Made by a program: the position numbers and the translations under genes. DNA of 64,000 nt from Bacteroidales bacterium SW299 (lineage in GTDB: Bacteria; Bacteroidota; Bacteroidia; Bacteroidales; Bacteroidaceae), in the NCBI GenBank assembly GCA_019550975.1, contig SDWH01000002.1:1-64000 (forward strand). Direction: 5' to 3'. The notes beneath the pieces are model-generated. The model was given only the letters and a program-made list of their open reading frames with translations, had not been told where the DNA came from and made no database searches. Positions 1 through 8,732 of the stretch are shown here, piece by piece (positions within the stretch are counted from its first letter, which is position 1; the number at the start of each line of letters is the position of its first letter).

Positions 1-29
1 GCCAACTAACTCGCAATGAATTAGTTGGC
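1..29. repeat. Short inverted repeat (hairpin) at window edge
   Basis: GCCAACTAA at 1-9 is the reverse complement of TTAGTTGGC at 21-29. The 9-bp stem is followed by TAATTTTAT rather than a clean T run, so it could be the terminator of a gene left of the window, but that gene is not visible. Confidence 0.5.
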
Positions 30-67
30 TAATTTTATACTATTTCTTGAATATCCCTCTTAAAAGC

Positions 68-105
68 AAGGTGCATAACGCTTTATGAGAGGCCTTATGC
101 ACCTT
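68..105 (-). terminator. Probable terminator of the GH43 gene
   Basis: A perfect 11-bp stem (68-78 with 95-105, AAGGTGCATAA and its complement) lies 13 bases beyond the stop of the minus-strand GH43 gene. Read on the minus strand the stem is followed by GCTTTTA, a weak U tract. Confidence 0.6.
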
Positions 106-118
106 ATTTTCTGTCAGT

Positions 119-2605
119 TTATTCCGTTTTTTTCAGAAACCGTGTCCGGTCATAGTTCCGTTGGTTTTCCTTCCAGTAGTTTTCCAGCCTGTCCGCTTCC
201 TCTTTGGTCAGATGGATGACGGCGCCGTGCTTCGGGGATGTAAAGTTCGTGGTTTTCATCACACCTTCATTGAAGTGTCCCAAATTCTTGAAGTTTATGA
301 AGTCGCTTGTTTCAGCGAATCCGAAATTGTGCGGATGGATGCTGAAGATATCGTACATAAGCACCCACTTGTCTTCTCCGATGCGTTTCCATACGTTGGG
401 GGCTTCACAGGCCTTCGGTTCGAAATCATACCAGCGGGGATCGTATTCATAGCCTCCGTCCATCCGGCTGGAAACGGCTTGTTTGATGCCTCCGTTTCCG
501 TCGTGCGCTACATAGAACAGGTGATATTTGCCGCCTGCTTTGGTGATGTCGCCGTCAATGGCAGAGATGTTGTCCATCGGGTATTCAAACAGTATTTGGG
601 GCATGCTTTCGATGCGGTTGAAGTCATCGTTGACATATACGTAGTAGAGGCGGTTCTGCTCATTCTTGAAGCGCATGGTGTAGTAAATCATCAGCCTCCC
701 TTTTTCATCATCGTAGGCAACTTCCGGAGCCCATACGCATCCGATTTCTCCCAGTCCTGCCGAAAGCTGGTCGAAGCGTATGTTCGCTCTGCTCCAGTTG
801 ATCAGGTCCCACGACTTCATCAGGACAAGCCCTCTGTTGTTTCCCCATCCGTATGCTTCGCCGGGCCGTTCCCACTCCGTGTCACGATATCCGTCCCGTC
901 GGGCGAACACGTGCAGGTCGGTCATGACAAGGTAGAAGGCACCGTCCGGTCCGCGGAAGATATGCGGGTCGCGGATGCCGTGCTGGTTGGCGATGGTGTC
1001 CCCGGCAAGCACGGGTTGTCCTTCGTTCACTGCGGTGAAGGTATATCCGTCGCGGCTTACGGCCATATAGAGTCCGTGCGTTTCGTCCCGATGGAACACC
1101 ATCAGATAAGCCCTCATATCCTTTTCCTGCGGAATGGCATTGCGGTAGAGGAAGTTTCTGAAGAATGCTTTGCCTTTTCCGCCCGAGTAAAGTGCCGGAC
1201 GGAGCGCATGGAAGCCCTTGTATACATTGTGGTTCAATGACGATACATCCAGATTTTCAGCAAGTACAGTCTGAATCGTAGTCCATCCCTTGCCGTCTTT
1301 GCTTGCGGATATTGTCAGCCTGTTCCCCTGGTTCAGGATTTTGGCGATGAATGTTTTTCCGAATATGTTGGGCTTTGTCAGAGGCTCTTTTTCGCCCCGA
1401 TAGACGGTGAAGGTCTTTCCGTCTGAAACGATTCCGGCGTACGCCTTTTCGTTATAGTAGAGCAGGAGGCCTCCTTGGTTTCCTTTGCCGGTTGTGATTT
1501 CCACCTGTGTTTCGTAGCACTTGTCGGTGGCGGTGGCAAGCAGCAGACGCCCGTCTGAAAGAGATTTTCCTTTCCCCTTCATCTCCAGCGTGTTGTTCTT
1601 TATGCTCAGAGCGTTCGGGGCATATTCCTTCCAGAATGTCCATTGCAGGCCGAGCTGGGGGGTGCTGAAGTCATCCGAGAGTTCCATGACCGCCTGTCCT
1701 TCCGGAAGGTCGGACGGAGCGGTTCGGGCCGTGCGGAACCATCCGTCGGATGTCCATTCAACCGGTTCGATGAGGGTGGAGCGTCCCAGCGTGTGGTAGC
1801 CGTTCGCGTAGGCGTGGTATACGATCCACCAGTTTCCGTCTGCATCATCCACCAGTGTGCCGTGCCCTTTCGACCACCACCTTTCTTTACTGCTGTAGGT
1901 ATGCACTATCGGGTTGTAGGGCGAGTTTTCCCACGGACCGAAGATGCTTTTCGAGCGGGCGGCCACGCACATGTGGCTGGTTGCGGGTCCGGCAGTTCCG
2001 CCTTCAGCCGATACCATGTAATAATATCCGTCCTTCTTGACCAGCTTGGGAGATTCCAGGTACATGTCATTTCCTTCTGTAGCCCAGTTCTTTGGATATT
2101 TCCATCCGTCATACACTTTCCGGCTTTCTCCGGCCACTTTCAGTCCGTCATCCGTCAGCGGAGTCACCCAGCCGTTGTTGGTGAACAGGTAGCGGTGCCC
2201 GTCCTCGCCCACCACATGTCCCGGGTCGATGCCTTTGATGTCGAGTCGGACAGGCTTGCTCCACGGGCCACGTATGTCATCGGCCCAGACCACCCAGTTC
2301 ACTCCGTCTGAAGGATAATAGATGTAGTACCTGCCGTTGCACTTCACCAAATCAGGAGCCATCGCCGAACCTTCGTACTCCGGCACGGCCCGGCAGACAG
2401 GTTTCCAGTTTGCCAGGTCCTGCGAATGCCAGATGAGGAACCCCGGCGCGTAATAGAATGGTGAGTGCGTCATGTAATAGTCCTTTCCGTCGCGCAGAAT
2501 GGTGGGGTCGGGATAGTCGCCCGGAAAGATAGCCTTGGGATAGGTCTGCGCCCAGAGTCCCATCCACATGAATAGCGGGAAGATGAGTGCCAGAAGTTTT
2601 CGCAT
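119..2605 (-). CDS. Two-domain GH43 glycoside hydrolase (tandem GH43)
   Basis: Secreted or periplasmic enzyme of 828 residues with a signal peptide (cleavage expected near WAQ, residues 18-20). The first five-bladed GH43 domain starts at once: catalytic base Asp33 in YPDPT, Asp127 in GIDPGH as pKa modulator and Glu184 in LESPK as likely acid. Residues of about 305-490 look like the concanavalin-type beta-sandwich often found after GH43 xylosidases or arabinofuranosidases. A second GH43 domain follows, with Asp546 in RDPHIF and Glu628 in WAPEV. Family GH43 acts mainly on alpha-L-arabinofuranosides, beta-xylosides or galactans; the specificity of either domain cannot be read here. It stands alone, separated by a strong terminator from the upstream DUF3332-like gene, with no SusCD beside it. 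Fusion of two complete catalytic sets suggests action on two linkages of the same glycan. Confidence 0.9.
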   Translation of the reverse strand: MRKLLALIFPLFMWMGLWAQTYPKAIFPGDYPDPTILRDGKDYYMTHSPFYYAPGFLIWHSQDLANWKPVCRAVPEYEGSAMAPDLVKCNGRYYIYYPSDGVNWVVWADDIRGPWSKPVRLDIKGIDPGHVVGEDGHRYLFTNNGWVTPLTDDGLKVAGESRKVYDGWKYPKNWATEGNDMYLESPKLVKKDGYYYMVSAEGGTAGPATSHMCVAARSKSIFGPWENSPYNPIVHTYSSKERWWSKGHGTLVDDADGNWWIVYHAYANGYHTLGRSTLIEPVEWTSDGWFRTARTAPSDLPEGQAVMELSDDFSTPQLGLQWTFWKEYAPNALSIKNNTLEMKGKGKSLSDGRLLLATATDKCYETQVEITTGKGNQGGLLLYYNEKAYAGIVSDGKTFTVYRGEKEPLTKPNIFGKTFIAKILNQGNRLTISASKDGKGWTTIQTVLAENLDVSSLNHNVYKGFHALRPALYSGGKGKAFFRNFLYRNAIPQEKDMRAYLMVFHRDETHGLYMAVSRDGYTFTAVNEGQPVLAGDTIANQHGIRDPHIFRGPDGAFYLVMTDLHVFARRDGYRDTEWERPGEAYGWGNNRGLVLMKSWDLINWSRANIRFDQLSAGLGEIGCVWAPEVAYDDEKGRLMIYYTMRFKNEQNRLYYVYVNDDFNRIESMPQILFEYPMDNISAIDGDITKAGGKYHLFYVAHDGNGGIKQAVSSRMDGGYEYDPRWYDFEPKACEAPNVWKRIGEDKWVLMYDIFSIHPHNFGFAETSDFINFKNLGHFNEGVMKTTNFTSPKHGAVIHLTKEEADRLENYWKENQRNYDRTRFLKKTE

Positions 2606-2626
2606 AAATGTTTACGGTTTAAGCTC

Positions 2627-2672
2627 AAAAAAAGGCTTTCAAAGAAAGGTTGAACCTCGTTTGAAAGCCTTT
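2627..2672 (-). terminator. Rho-independent terminator after the DUF3332-like gene
   Basis: A perfect 13-bp stem (2631-2643 with 2660-2672) has a 16-nt loop. On the minus strand it ends in a run of seven T (complement of 2627-2633). It separates the upstream lipoprotein gene from GH43, leaving only about 20 bases before the GH43 start. Confidence 0.88.
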
Positions 2673-2701
2673 ATGATGGAGTGTCTTTTTAGAAAAGTTT
2701 T

Positions 2702-3265
2702 TTATCTTGCTGCAAGAAACAATGATTGTCCGCTGGCCGCACGTGCAGTGGCGAGTCCCTGCAAGTCGGGAGATACAGTCATCGGAGTGCCGTCCGCCTG
2801 TTTGAACGTGATGGTTCCGTCTTCGTTCATCGTAATCAGTTCATAGCTTTCGCCCTCAGAGGTGACGGCGTTCCATGTGCGGTTTTCTGCATTGTAAACC
2901 AGGTCCAGCGGCTTGTCTTCTTCGCCTTTCTTCGTTATGGTATACCCGTCTTCGTTGGTGCGTACCATGTATTCGCCGTTTTCGCCCTTCACGGTCTTTA
3001 CCTTTCCGACATCAGCCAGCGGGTTTGAGCCCGACCAGAATTCCACGGAGTTCAGAACGATGACATCCGCTATGTATGCCACTTCATACACCGGGATGAG
3101 GTGGAAGGCCAGAAAAACAACTTCGTTCACAAACTTATTTCCGATACTTTGGTTCCAATCTTTCAGGTTGTTCCAGAGGCCGAAGGAGCCGATGCAGGAT
3201 GTGCAGAGCAGGCTTCCGCTTAATACGGCGCACAGAACCGTCATTCTTGTTTTTTTCATACGCAT
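2702..3265 (-). CDS. DUF3332-like lipoprotein
   Basis: A 187-residue exported protein. The N-terminus (two basic residues, hydrophobic stretch, then LLCTSC) is a lipoprotein signal, with Cys24 as the lipidated residue. The following segment (GLWNNLKDWNQSIGNKF...NEVVFLAFHLIPVYEVAYIADVIVLNSVEFWSGSNP) has the amphipathic helix and hydrophobic pattern of the DUF3332 family, which is widespread in Bacteroidetes and has no known role. The C-terminal half is hydrophilic with short beta-like repeats. Two in-frame ATGs (3265 and 3259) are possible. Its own promoter box (TAACTTTG, minus strand, 3323-3330) and terminator make it monocistronic. Confidence 0.75.
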   Translation of the reverse strand: MRMKKTRMTVLCAVLSGSLLCTSCIGSFGLWNNLKDWNQSIGNKFVNEVVFLAFHLIPVYEVAYIADVIVLNSVEFWSGSNPLADVGKVKTVKGENGEYMVRTNEDGYTITKKGEEDKPLDLVYNAENRTWNAVTSEGESYELITMNEDGTITFKQADGTPMTVSPDLQGLATARAASGQSLFLAAR

Positions 3266-3322
3266 TCAAATTTTAATTGAGTTATAAGTCCGTTTTATAT
3301 CTCGTTTTTTATGTATTGACAA

Positions 3323-3330
3323 CAAAGTTA
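3323..3330 (-). promoter_or_regulatory. -7 element for the DUF3332-like gene
   Basis: CAAAGTTA on the plus strand reads TAACTTTG on the minus strand, matching the Bacteroidetes -7 consensus TAnnTTTG about 58 bases upstream of the start. Only a TTTC-like -33 is present, 18 nt upstream. Confidence 0.5.
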
Positions 3331-3373
3331 GAACTTAATTTGGAAATTGAAAGAAAAAAGCCGGAAAAATCAT

Positions 3374-3381
3374 TATCTTTG
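3374..3381 (+). promoter_or_regulatory. -7 element for the MFS gene
   Basis: TATCTTTG matches TAnnTTTG and lies 46 bases before the MFS start, divergent from the box at 3323-3330. No exact -33 TTTG is found at the usual spacing. Confidence 0.5.
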
Positions 3382-3427
3382 TGCGTTTTTTTAGGATAAA
3401 TATCAAATTAAAACATAAAATTAAAAG

Positions 3428-5005
3428 ATGAAAGAACATATCCAGAAAAAGTTGAGCGATTCGAAGACGGCGCGCTGGTCGGCCATGCTGATCGTTTCGT
3501 TTACAATGATGTGCGGTTACTTCTTGACCGATGTGATGTCTCCTTTGGAAAATTTGTTGACAACCCAGGGAAAGGTAGTGTACTTTACGGACGATACGTC
3601 GATGTCTGCTGACAGTCTGATAACCAAGGTGAAGCTTTTTTCAGCGGCAAGCGCCCTGTCAGAACCTGAACTGGCGGTGGAAAAGCTGGAGGAAGGGATG
3701 AACCTCAAGTATATGGATTCGGTTGACGGCATACAGACGGAGATGGAGAAGACGGTCAGCGCCGTGGCGAAAGGAGAAGGATGGTCGAGTACGGAATATG
3801 GATTCTTTTCCGGTGCCTATGGCATGATAAACGTGTTTCTGCTGATGCTTTTCTTCGGCGGACTGATTCTGGATAAGATGGGAATCCGCTTTACGGGTAC
3901 ATTGTCATGCGGCTTGATGCTGGTGGGAGCGCTCATCAAATGGTATGCGTTGTCTACGGATTTCGGAGGCTCGATGCTTTTTGGAATGAACATGCAGGTG
4001 GCGCTTGCCTCTGTCGGCTTTGCGGTGTTCGGCATGGGAGCTGAAATTACCGGAATTACCGTATCGAAAGTAATCGTGAAATGGTTCACGGGCAAGGAAC
4101 TGGCCTTGGCAATGGGGCTTCAAGTGGCTATGGCGCGTATCGGAACAGCGATAGCGCTGGGGGTAAGCCTGCCTGTCGCACGGATGATGGGGGCTGTTTC
4201 TTATCCGGTGCTGTTCGGAGCCATTGCCCTGTGTGTAGGTTTTGTTTCTTATATGGTATATTGCGTGATGGATCGCAAGGAGGATGCTTCGGAAGTTGCT
4301 GTGCGTCAGGAAGCGGGAGAAAAGGAAGAGGAAGGCTTCAGAATGGCCGACCTGAAGCAGATATTCGGCAGCAGGGGCTTCTGGCTGATCACGCTGCTGT
4401 GCCTGATGTTTTACGCCGGCGTGTTCCCGTTCCTCAAGTTCGCAACCAAGCTGATGATCTTCAAGTATGGCGTTCCCGAATCGTTTGCCGGACTGATTCC
4501 GGCTTTGCTTCCGTTCGGAACCATTTTGCTGACCCCCCTGTTCGGGTCGTTGTACGACCGTATCGGCAAAGGGGCTACGTTGATGCTTATCGGTTCGGTC
4601 ATGCTTACCGTGGTGCATATTTTGTTTACCCTTCCAGTGCTCGACTACTGGTGGTTTGCCGTGATTGTGATGGTTGTGCTTGGAATCGCTTTTTCTCTCG
4701 TGCCGAGTGCCATGTGGCCTTCTGTTCCTAAAATCATTCCCTTAAAGCAGTTGGGTTCTGCCTATGCCATCATTTTTTACATCCAGAATATCGGTCTGAT
4801 GGCTGTGCCTTGGCTGATCGGATGGGTGATCGACCGCTTTGCGACCTTGCGCGACGCTTCCGGAACCATTACGGGGTATGACTATACGGTTCCGATGGCT
4901 ATCTTCTCTCTTTTCGGGCTGTGCGCAATCGTGATAGCCTTGATGCTCCGTTCGGAAGACGCGAAGAAACATTACGGGCTTGAGGAGGCCAATATAAAGA
5001 AATAA
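3428..5005 (+). CDS. Major facilitator superfamily transporter
   Basis: A 525-residue inner-membrane transporter with about 12 hydrophobic segments. After the first segment (near residues 18-38) there is an unusual hydrophilic insert of roughly 80 residues before the second segment (FFSGAYGMINVFLLML), predicted to face the periplasm. Typical MFS loop features follow: DKMGIRF after TM2 and the DRIGKG loop in the second half (LYDRIGKGATLML). A charged central cytoplasmic loop (KEDASEVAVRQEAGEKEEE) separates the two six-helix halves. Substrate cannot be inferred. It is monocistronic, ending at a repeat cluster and a strong terminator. Confidence 0.85.
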   Translation: MKEHIQKKLSDSKTARWSAMLIVSFTMMCGYFLTDVMSPLENLLTTQGKVVYFTDDTSMSADSLITKVKLFSAASALSEPELAVEKLEEGMNLKYMDSVDGIQTEMEKTVSAVAKGEGWSSTEYGFFSGAYGMINVFLLMLFFGGLILDKMGIRFTGTLSCGLMLVGALIKWYALSTDFGGSMLFGMNMQVALASVGFAVFGMGAEITGITVSKVIVKWFTGKELALAMGLQVAMARIGTAIALGVSLPVARMMGAVSYPVLFGAIALCVGFVSYMVYCVMDRKEDASEVAVRQEAGEKEEEGFRMADLKQIFGSRGFWLITLLCLMFYAGVFPFLKFATKLMIFKYGVPESFAGLIPALLPFGTILLTPLFGSLYDRIGKGATLMLIGSVMLTVVHILFTLPVLDYWWFAVIVMVVLGIAFSLVPSAMWPSVPKIIPLKQLGSAYAIIFYIQNIGLMAVPWLIGWVIDRFATLRDASGTITGYDYTVPMAIFSLFGLCAIVIALMLRSEDAKKHYGLEEANIKK

Positions 5006-5021
5006 GGATATTTTTACCTCT

Positions 5022-5109
5022 TCACTCCAGTGAGGAGTTCGTATCACTGGAGTGAAGAGATTGCATCACTGGAGTGAGGAGATCGTATCACTGCAGTGAA
5101 GAGATAAAG
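5022..5109. repeat. Four tandem 22-bp repeats with a palindromic core
   Basis: Copies begin at 5022, 5044, 5066 and 5088, exactly 22 bases apart. Each starts with the dyad TCACTSSAGTGA followed by RGAGWT and a variable tail. The array fills the gap between the MFS stop and its terminator. Function unknown. Confidence 0.9.
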
Positions 5110-5112
5110 ATG

Positions 5113-5147
5113 ACGGGAAGTTTTTCGGAGCTTCCCGTTGTTTTTTT
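5113..5147 (+). terminator. Rho-independent terminator of the MFS gene
   Basis: ACGGGAAG (5113-5120) pairs with CTTCCCGT (5131-5138), followed by TG and a run of seven T. The same stem could serve the convergent nadK gene, though without a U tract on that strand. Confidence 0.85.
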
Positions 5148-6018
5148 ATTGTCTGTTGTCGGCTCCCCACATCATCTTTTCCCTTAACGTGTTGAAAAAG
5201 GAGTGGTTGCACCGTTTCACGATGCGTATGAAGTATTCGGCGCGCCGGATGGTCAGTCGGGTTCCTTCCCTGCAGGTTTCGCTTCTTCCGTCGACGGAAA
5301 CCCAGAAGTTATGGCTCCGGCTTTCTACGTCAAGGGTTATTTCCCAGTCGTCGCGCAGCACGATCGGACGGACGTTGAGGCTGTGCGGAGCTACGGCGGT
5401 CAGACTGATGGTGCCGCTTTGCGGAACCATGACCGGTCCTCCCACGCTGAGCGAATAGGCCGTAGATCCTGTAGGTGTGGCAATGATCAGTCCGTCGGCC
5501 TGATACACGTTGAGCGGCTCGTTGTTTATGTAGGCCCGGATGGTAATCATCGACGAACTGTCCTGTTTCAGCACGGCTATTTCGTTCAGTCCGTAGGGGT
5601 AGCCTTTCAGCACCTGGCCGTTGCTGGTGAGCTTGAGTACCCGTCTGGGTTCGGCGAGATACTTTCCGCGGTAGATTTCTTCAAAGGTTTCTTCCATTTG
5701 GTCGGGCGATATGGCGGCCAGGAATCCCAGCCGTCCGGTATTGATTCCGAGGATGGGTATTCCCTTGTTCCCTACCCGGCTGGCCGTTTTCAGAAAAGTT
5801 CCATCTCCGCCTACGCTCAGGGCCATGTCGGCATGGAAGTCGTTCCCGTCAAACACTTCCAGTCCGCCGAGGTCTGCCCGTGTGTGGTGCTTCAGGAAAT
5901 AGTAGAATTCGCTGCTGATGCAGATTTGCGCTTCTTTCCGGCGCAGGATGTCCAGCAGGTTGGCTATATGTGCAGATTTGTGTTCTTGGTAAGTGTTCCC
6001 GAAAAGGGCGAACTTCAT
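5146..6018 (-). CDS. nadK: NAD kinase
   Basis: Cytosolic ATP-dependent NAD kinase that makes NADP. The sequence carries the family signature: GGDGTFL with the catalytic Asp, then NTGRLGFLA, and the NAD-binding segment [15 protein letters not shown]. The C-terminal beta-sandwich part includes VSVDGR. I chose the ATG at 6018 ([11 protein letters not shown]) because NadK orthologues in this phylum begin this way; an ATG at 6030 adds four residues. Length of about 290 residues is normal. The gene is divergent from the exbB-like operon and convergent with the MFS gene. Confidence 0.95.
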   Translation of the reverse strand: MKFALFGNTYQEHKSAHIANLLDILRRKEAQICISSEFYYFLKHHTRADLGGLEVFDGNDFHADMALSVGGDGTFLKTASRVGNKGIPILGINTGRLGFLAAISPDQMEETFEEIYRGKYLAEPRRVLKLTSNGQVLKGYPYGLNEIAVLKQDSSSMITIRAYINNEPLNVYQADGLIIATPTGSTAYSLSVGGPVMVPQSGTISLTAVAPHSLNVRPIVLRDDWEITLDVESRSHNFWVSVDGRSETCREGTRLTIRRAEYFIRIVKRCNHSFFNTLREKMMWGADNRQ

Positions 6019-6094
6019 GTTTGGTTGCATATATTTTGTTGCTTTTTATCAATCTTTTTTAGGGGTGTTATGGCAAGTTTCTCGTAAAACCTGC

Positions 6095-6123
6095 TAACTT
6101 TGCATATCGTAGACGCAAAGATA
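6095..6123. promoter_or_regulatory. Divergent -7 elements between nadK and exbB
   Basis: TAACTTTG at 6095-6102 points right, toward the exbB-like gene. CAAAGATA at 6116-6123 reads TATCTTTG on the minus strand and points toward nadK. Both match TAnnTTTG. No clear -33 was found for either. The 175-base gap holds no other gene. Confidence 0.5.
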
Positions 6124-6205
6124 GCAATTTTCGTGCAAAACGGATTTGCGTCTGCTGTATTTTGAACCATAAAAAGAGTGACGAACAAAATTGTCTTAAG
6201 GGATT

Positions 6206-6919
6206 ATGATGCTTACTGTACTTGCGGCAGCCCAGGCTGCCGTTGAAACTGTAGCCGGTGAAAATCCGGTACTCACGCCTGTTACTGCCGGCGAACCTCA
6301 GATGAATCTTTGGGATATGGCCTGCAAGGGAGGCTGGATTATGATTGTGCTTGCCGTGATGTCGGTCATCGCGTTCTATATTTTCTTTGAGCGTGCGGTG
6401 ACAATACGCAAGGCGGCAAAGGATGATCCGCTGTTCATGGACCGCATACGCGACTATGTGAAGTCGGACGACATGACATCGGCTCTCAACTATTGCCGGA
6501 TGACCAATACGCCTTCCGCGCGTATGATAGAAAAGGGACTCAAACGCATGGGACGCCCTGTTTCAGACATCCAGGCGGCCATTGAGAACACCGGAAACAT
6601 CGAGGTGGCGAAACTGGAGGACAAGCTTTCGATCATGGCAACCATTTCCAGCGGAGCGCCGATGCTGGGGTTTCTGGGAACAGTAACCGGTATGGTGCGT
6701 GCCTTCTGGAATATGGCGAATGCGGGAAACAACATTGACATCACGCTGTTGTCGAGCGGCATTTACGAGGCCATGATCACTACCGTGGGCGGTCTGATTG
6801 TGGGCATTGCGGTGATGTTTGCCTATAATCATCTGGTCTACCGCATAGATAAGGTGGTGAATCAGATGGAGGCAAAGACCATGGCTTTCATGGATCTGCT
6901 GAACGAACCAAACTCTTAA
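6206..6919 (+). CDS. exbB: MotA/TolQ/ExbB proton channel protein
   Basis: Inner-membrane channel subunit that uses the proton gradient to energise TonB-dependent outer-membrane transport. The 237-residue protein has a first membrane helix (about 44-66, GGWIMIVLAVMSVIAFYIFF), a cytoplasmic loop, and two later helices that include the family signature GAPMLGFLGTVTGMVRAF and GIYEAMITTVGGLIVGIAVMFAY. The N-terminal extension (LTVLAAAQAAVETVAGENP) may be a signal or amphipathic segment. It is followed 10 bases later by an ExbD-like gene and then by a TonB-like gene. ExbB versus TolQ cannot be fully separated; TonB next door favours ExbB. Confidence 0.88.
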   Translation: MMLTVLAAAQAAVETVAGENPVLTPVTAGEPQMNLWDMACKGGWIMIVLAVMSVIAFYIFFERAVTIRKAAKDDPLFMDRIRDYVKSDDMTSALNYCRMTNTPSARMIEKGLKRMGRPVSDIQAAIENTGNIEVAKLEDKLSIMATISSGAPMLGFLGTVTGMVRAFWNMANAGNNIDITLLSSGIYEAMITTVGGLIVGIAVMFAYNHLVYRIDKVVNQMEAKTMAFMDLLNEPNS

Positions 6920-6929
6920 ATTCTGAAGT

Positions 6930-7349
6930 ATGTCATTGAAAAGAAGACAAAAAATATCGCCGGTGTTCAATATGTCGTCCATGACGGACCTCATTTTCCT
7001 GCTGCTGATATTTTTCATGATTACTTCGACAATGGTTTCGCCGAATGCCATCAAGGTGCTTCTGCCTCAAGGCTCTGAACAGACGTCGGCCAAACCGATG
7101 GCGAGGGTGATCATCGACAAGAACCTCAACTATTACGGAGCGTTCGGCAACGAAGATGAAATGCCGCTCGGGGTAGACGAACTGACTGCTTTTCTGCAGG
7201 AATGCGCGCAAAAGGAGCCGGAAATGTATGTGGCTCTTTATGCCGACGAGTCGATACCGTATAGGGAAATAGTGCGTGTGCTGAATATTGCAAACGAAAA
7301 TCACTTTAAGATGGTGCTGGCCACAAGGCGGCCGGACAAGAGTAAATGA
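6930..7349 (+). CDS. exbD: ExbD/TolR family protein
   Basis: Partner of the upstream channel protein. This 139-residue protein has one N-terminal membrane helix with the conserved aspartate of the proton path (MSSMTDLIFLLLIFFMIT, Asp20) and a small periplasmic domain. It starts 10 bases after exbB, and its stop overlaps the next start in an ATGA arrangement, so the three genes are translationally linked. Confidence 0.9.
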   Translation: MSLKRRQKISPVFNMSSMTDLIFLLLIFFMITSTMVSPNAIKVLLPQGSEQTSAKPMARVIIDKNLNYYGAFGNEDEMPLGVDELTAFLQECAQKEPEMYVALYADESIPYREIVRVLNIANENHFKMVLATRRPDKSK

Positions 7350-8155
7350 CCGGAATGAAACGAAGCAAAGTAACGGGAGTCGTATGTACGGCGGCGCTTC
7401 ATTTGGCTGTGCTGGCGCTGCTTTTCCTTCTGAAGTTTTCTGTTCCGCAGGAGCAGGAAGAAGGTGGCGTGCCTGTTATGCTCGGCGATGCGGAATCGGG
7501 AACGGGGGAGGAAGAGGCTTATTCGCTGACAGAAGTGGATGTGATGCCTGCCCCGGAAGAGGCAAGTGAAGCGGAAGTGGACGACCGTCCGATGATTTCG
7601 CAGGAGGACGACTCGCCCATGAAGGTTGAAAAGGAAACCGAAAAGAAGAAAGAGGAAGCGAAAGAGCCTGAAACTGAGGCTGTGAAGAAGCCGAAGGAGA
7701 AGACCGAAGCCGAAAAGCGTGCCGAGGCGGAACGTGCCATGGCGCAGGCCGCTGCAAACAAGATAGCCGGGGCTTTCGGCAAAGGCTCGAAGATGGGGGC
7801 TGCGGGCGACGGACACGGGACGCACCGTCAGGGAAGTGCGGCAGGAAACAGCAGCGAAGGGAAGCCTTCGGGAACCGGCGGAATCGGAGTGTATGACCTT
7901 CAGGGGCGTTCGCTGGGTACAGGCGCATTGCCGGTGCCTGTCTATAATGTCCAGGATGAAGGCCGCGTGGTGGTGACTATCGTTGTTAATCCCGAAGGGG
8001 CGGTTATCCGCACAAGCATCAACAAGCGTACCAATACGGTGAATCCGGCTTTGCGCCGGGCTGCGCTGGAGGCTGCCCAAAAAGCACGCTTTAATGCGGT
8101 TGACGGAGTGGACAACCAAAGCGGAACAATAACGTATTATTTCAAGCTGAAGTAG
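7346..8155 (+). CDS. tonB: TonB-like energy transducer
   Basis: Links the ExbBD motor to outer-membrane SusC-type receptors. The 269-residue protein has a cytoplasmic basic start and one membrane helix (about 10-32), then a long charged linker rich in Glu and Lys (residues about 45-150, for example EKETEKKKEEAKEPE), a Gly-rich stretch, and a C-terminal TonB/TolA-like domain (GRVVVTIVVNPEGAV...ARFNAVDG). The charged linker is Lys/Glu-rich and not Pro/Lys-rich as in enterobacterial TonB, so a TolA-like role is also possible. The start codon overlaps the exbD stop. Confidence 0.8.
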   Translation: MTGMKRSKVTGVVCTAALHLAVLALLFLLKFSVPQEQEEGGVPVMLGDAESGTGEEEAYSLTEVDVMPAPEEASEAEVDDRPMISQEDDSPMKVEKETEKKKEEAKEPETEAVKKPKEKTEAEKRAEAERAMAQAAANKIAGAFGKGSKMGAAGDGHGTHRQGSAAGNSSEGKPSGTGGIGVYDLQGRSLGTGALPVPVYNVQDEGRVVVTIVVNPEGAVIRTSINKRTNTVNPALRRAALEAAQKARFNAVDGVDNQSGTITYYFKLK

Positions 8156-8177
8156 AATTGTAGAACCTTATAAACAT

Positions 8178-8732
8178 ATGAATATGAAAGCAGTTTGTAT
8201 TTTTTTGGCAGAAGGATTCGAAGAATCTGAGGCATTGTTGCCGTTAGACATCATGCGTCGTGGCGGACTGAGTGTGAAGACGGTTTCCGTTACGGGAAAC
8301 AGGACGGTTGCGGGTGCACATGCTGTTCCTGTAGTTGCGGATATGTTGTTTGAAGACCTGAAAGAGGATGACGTGGAGATGGTTGTATTGCCGGGCGGAC
8401 TGCCGGGAGCTGCCAATCTGGACGCTCATGCAGGACTGGGCAAACTGATCATGGATTTTGCTTCTGCAAACAAGCCGTTGGCTGCTATTTGTGCGGCTCC
8501 GATGGTATATGGAAAACGCGGACTGCTGAAAGGCAAGAAGGCTACCTGCTATCCCGGTTTCGACAAATACCTGGAAGGAGCTGAATATACAGGCAACATG
8601 GTAGAAGCATGTGATAATTTCATTCTTGGTAAAGGCCCGGCTGCAGCTGCTGAGTTTGGCTTCGCTTTGCTGGCAAAGCTTGCGGGAGAGTCAAAGGCGC
8701 AGGAAGTTAAATCGGGAATGCTGTTTGCCTGA
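8178..8732 (+). CDS. DJ-1/PfpI family protein
   Basis: A 184-residue cytosolic protein of the DJ-1/ThiJ/PfpI superfamily. It shows the glutamate of the active site (FEESEALLP), the GGLPGAANL turn and the nucleophile elbow AICAAP with the reactive cysteine. Members are glyoxalase/deglycase-like or redox chaperones (YajL, DJ-1); which activity applies is not decidable. It is 22 bases after tonB and its stop overlaps the ispD start by one base, so it is in a run of tightly linked genes. Confidence 0.88.
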   Translation: MNMKAVCIFLAEGFEESEALLPLDIMRRGGLSVKTVSVTGNRTVAGAHAVPVVADMLFEDLKEDDVEMVVLPGGLPGAANLDAHAGLGKLIMDFASANKPLAAICAAPMVYGKRGLLKGKKATCYPGFDKYLEGAEYTGNMVEACDNFILGKGPAAAAEFGFALLAKLAGESKAQEVKSGMLFA

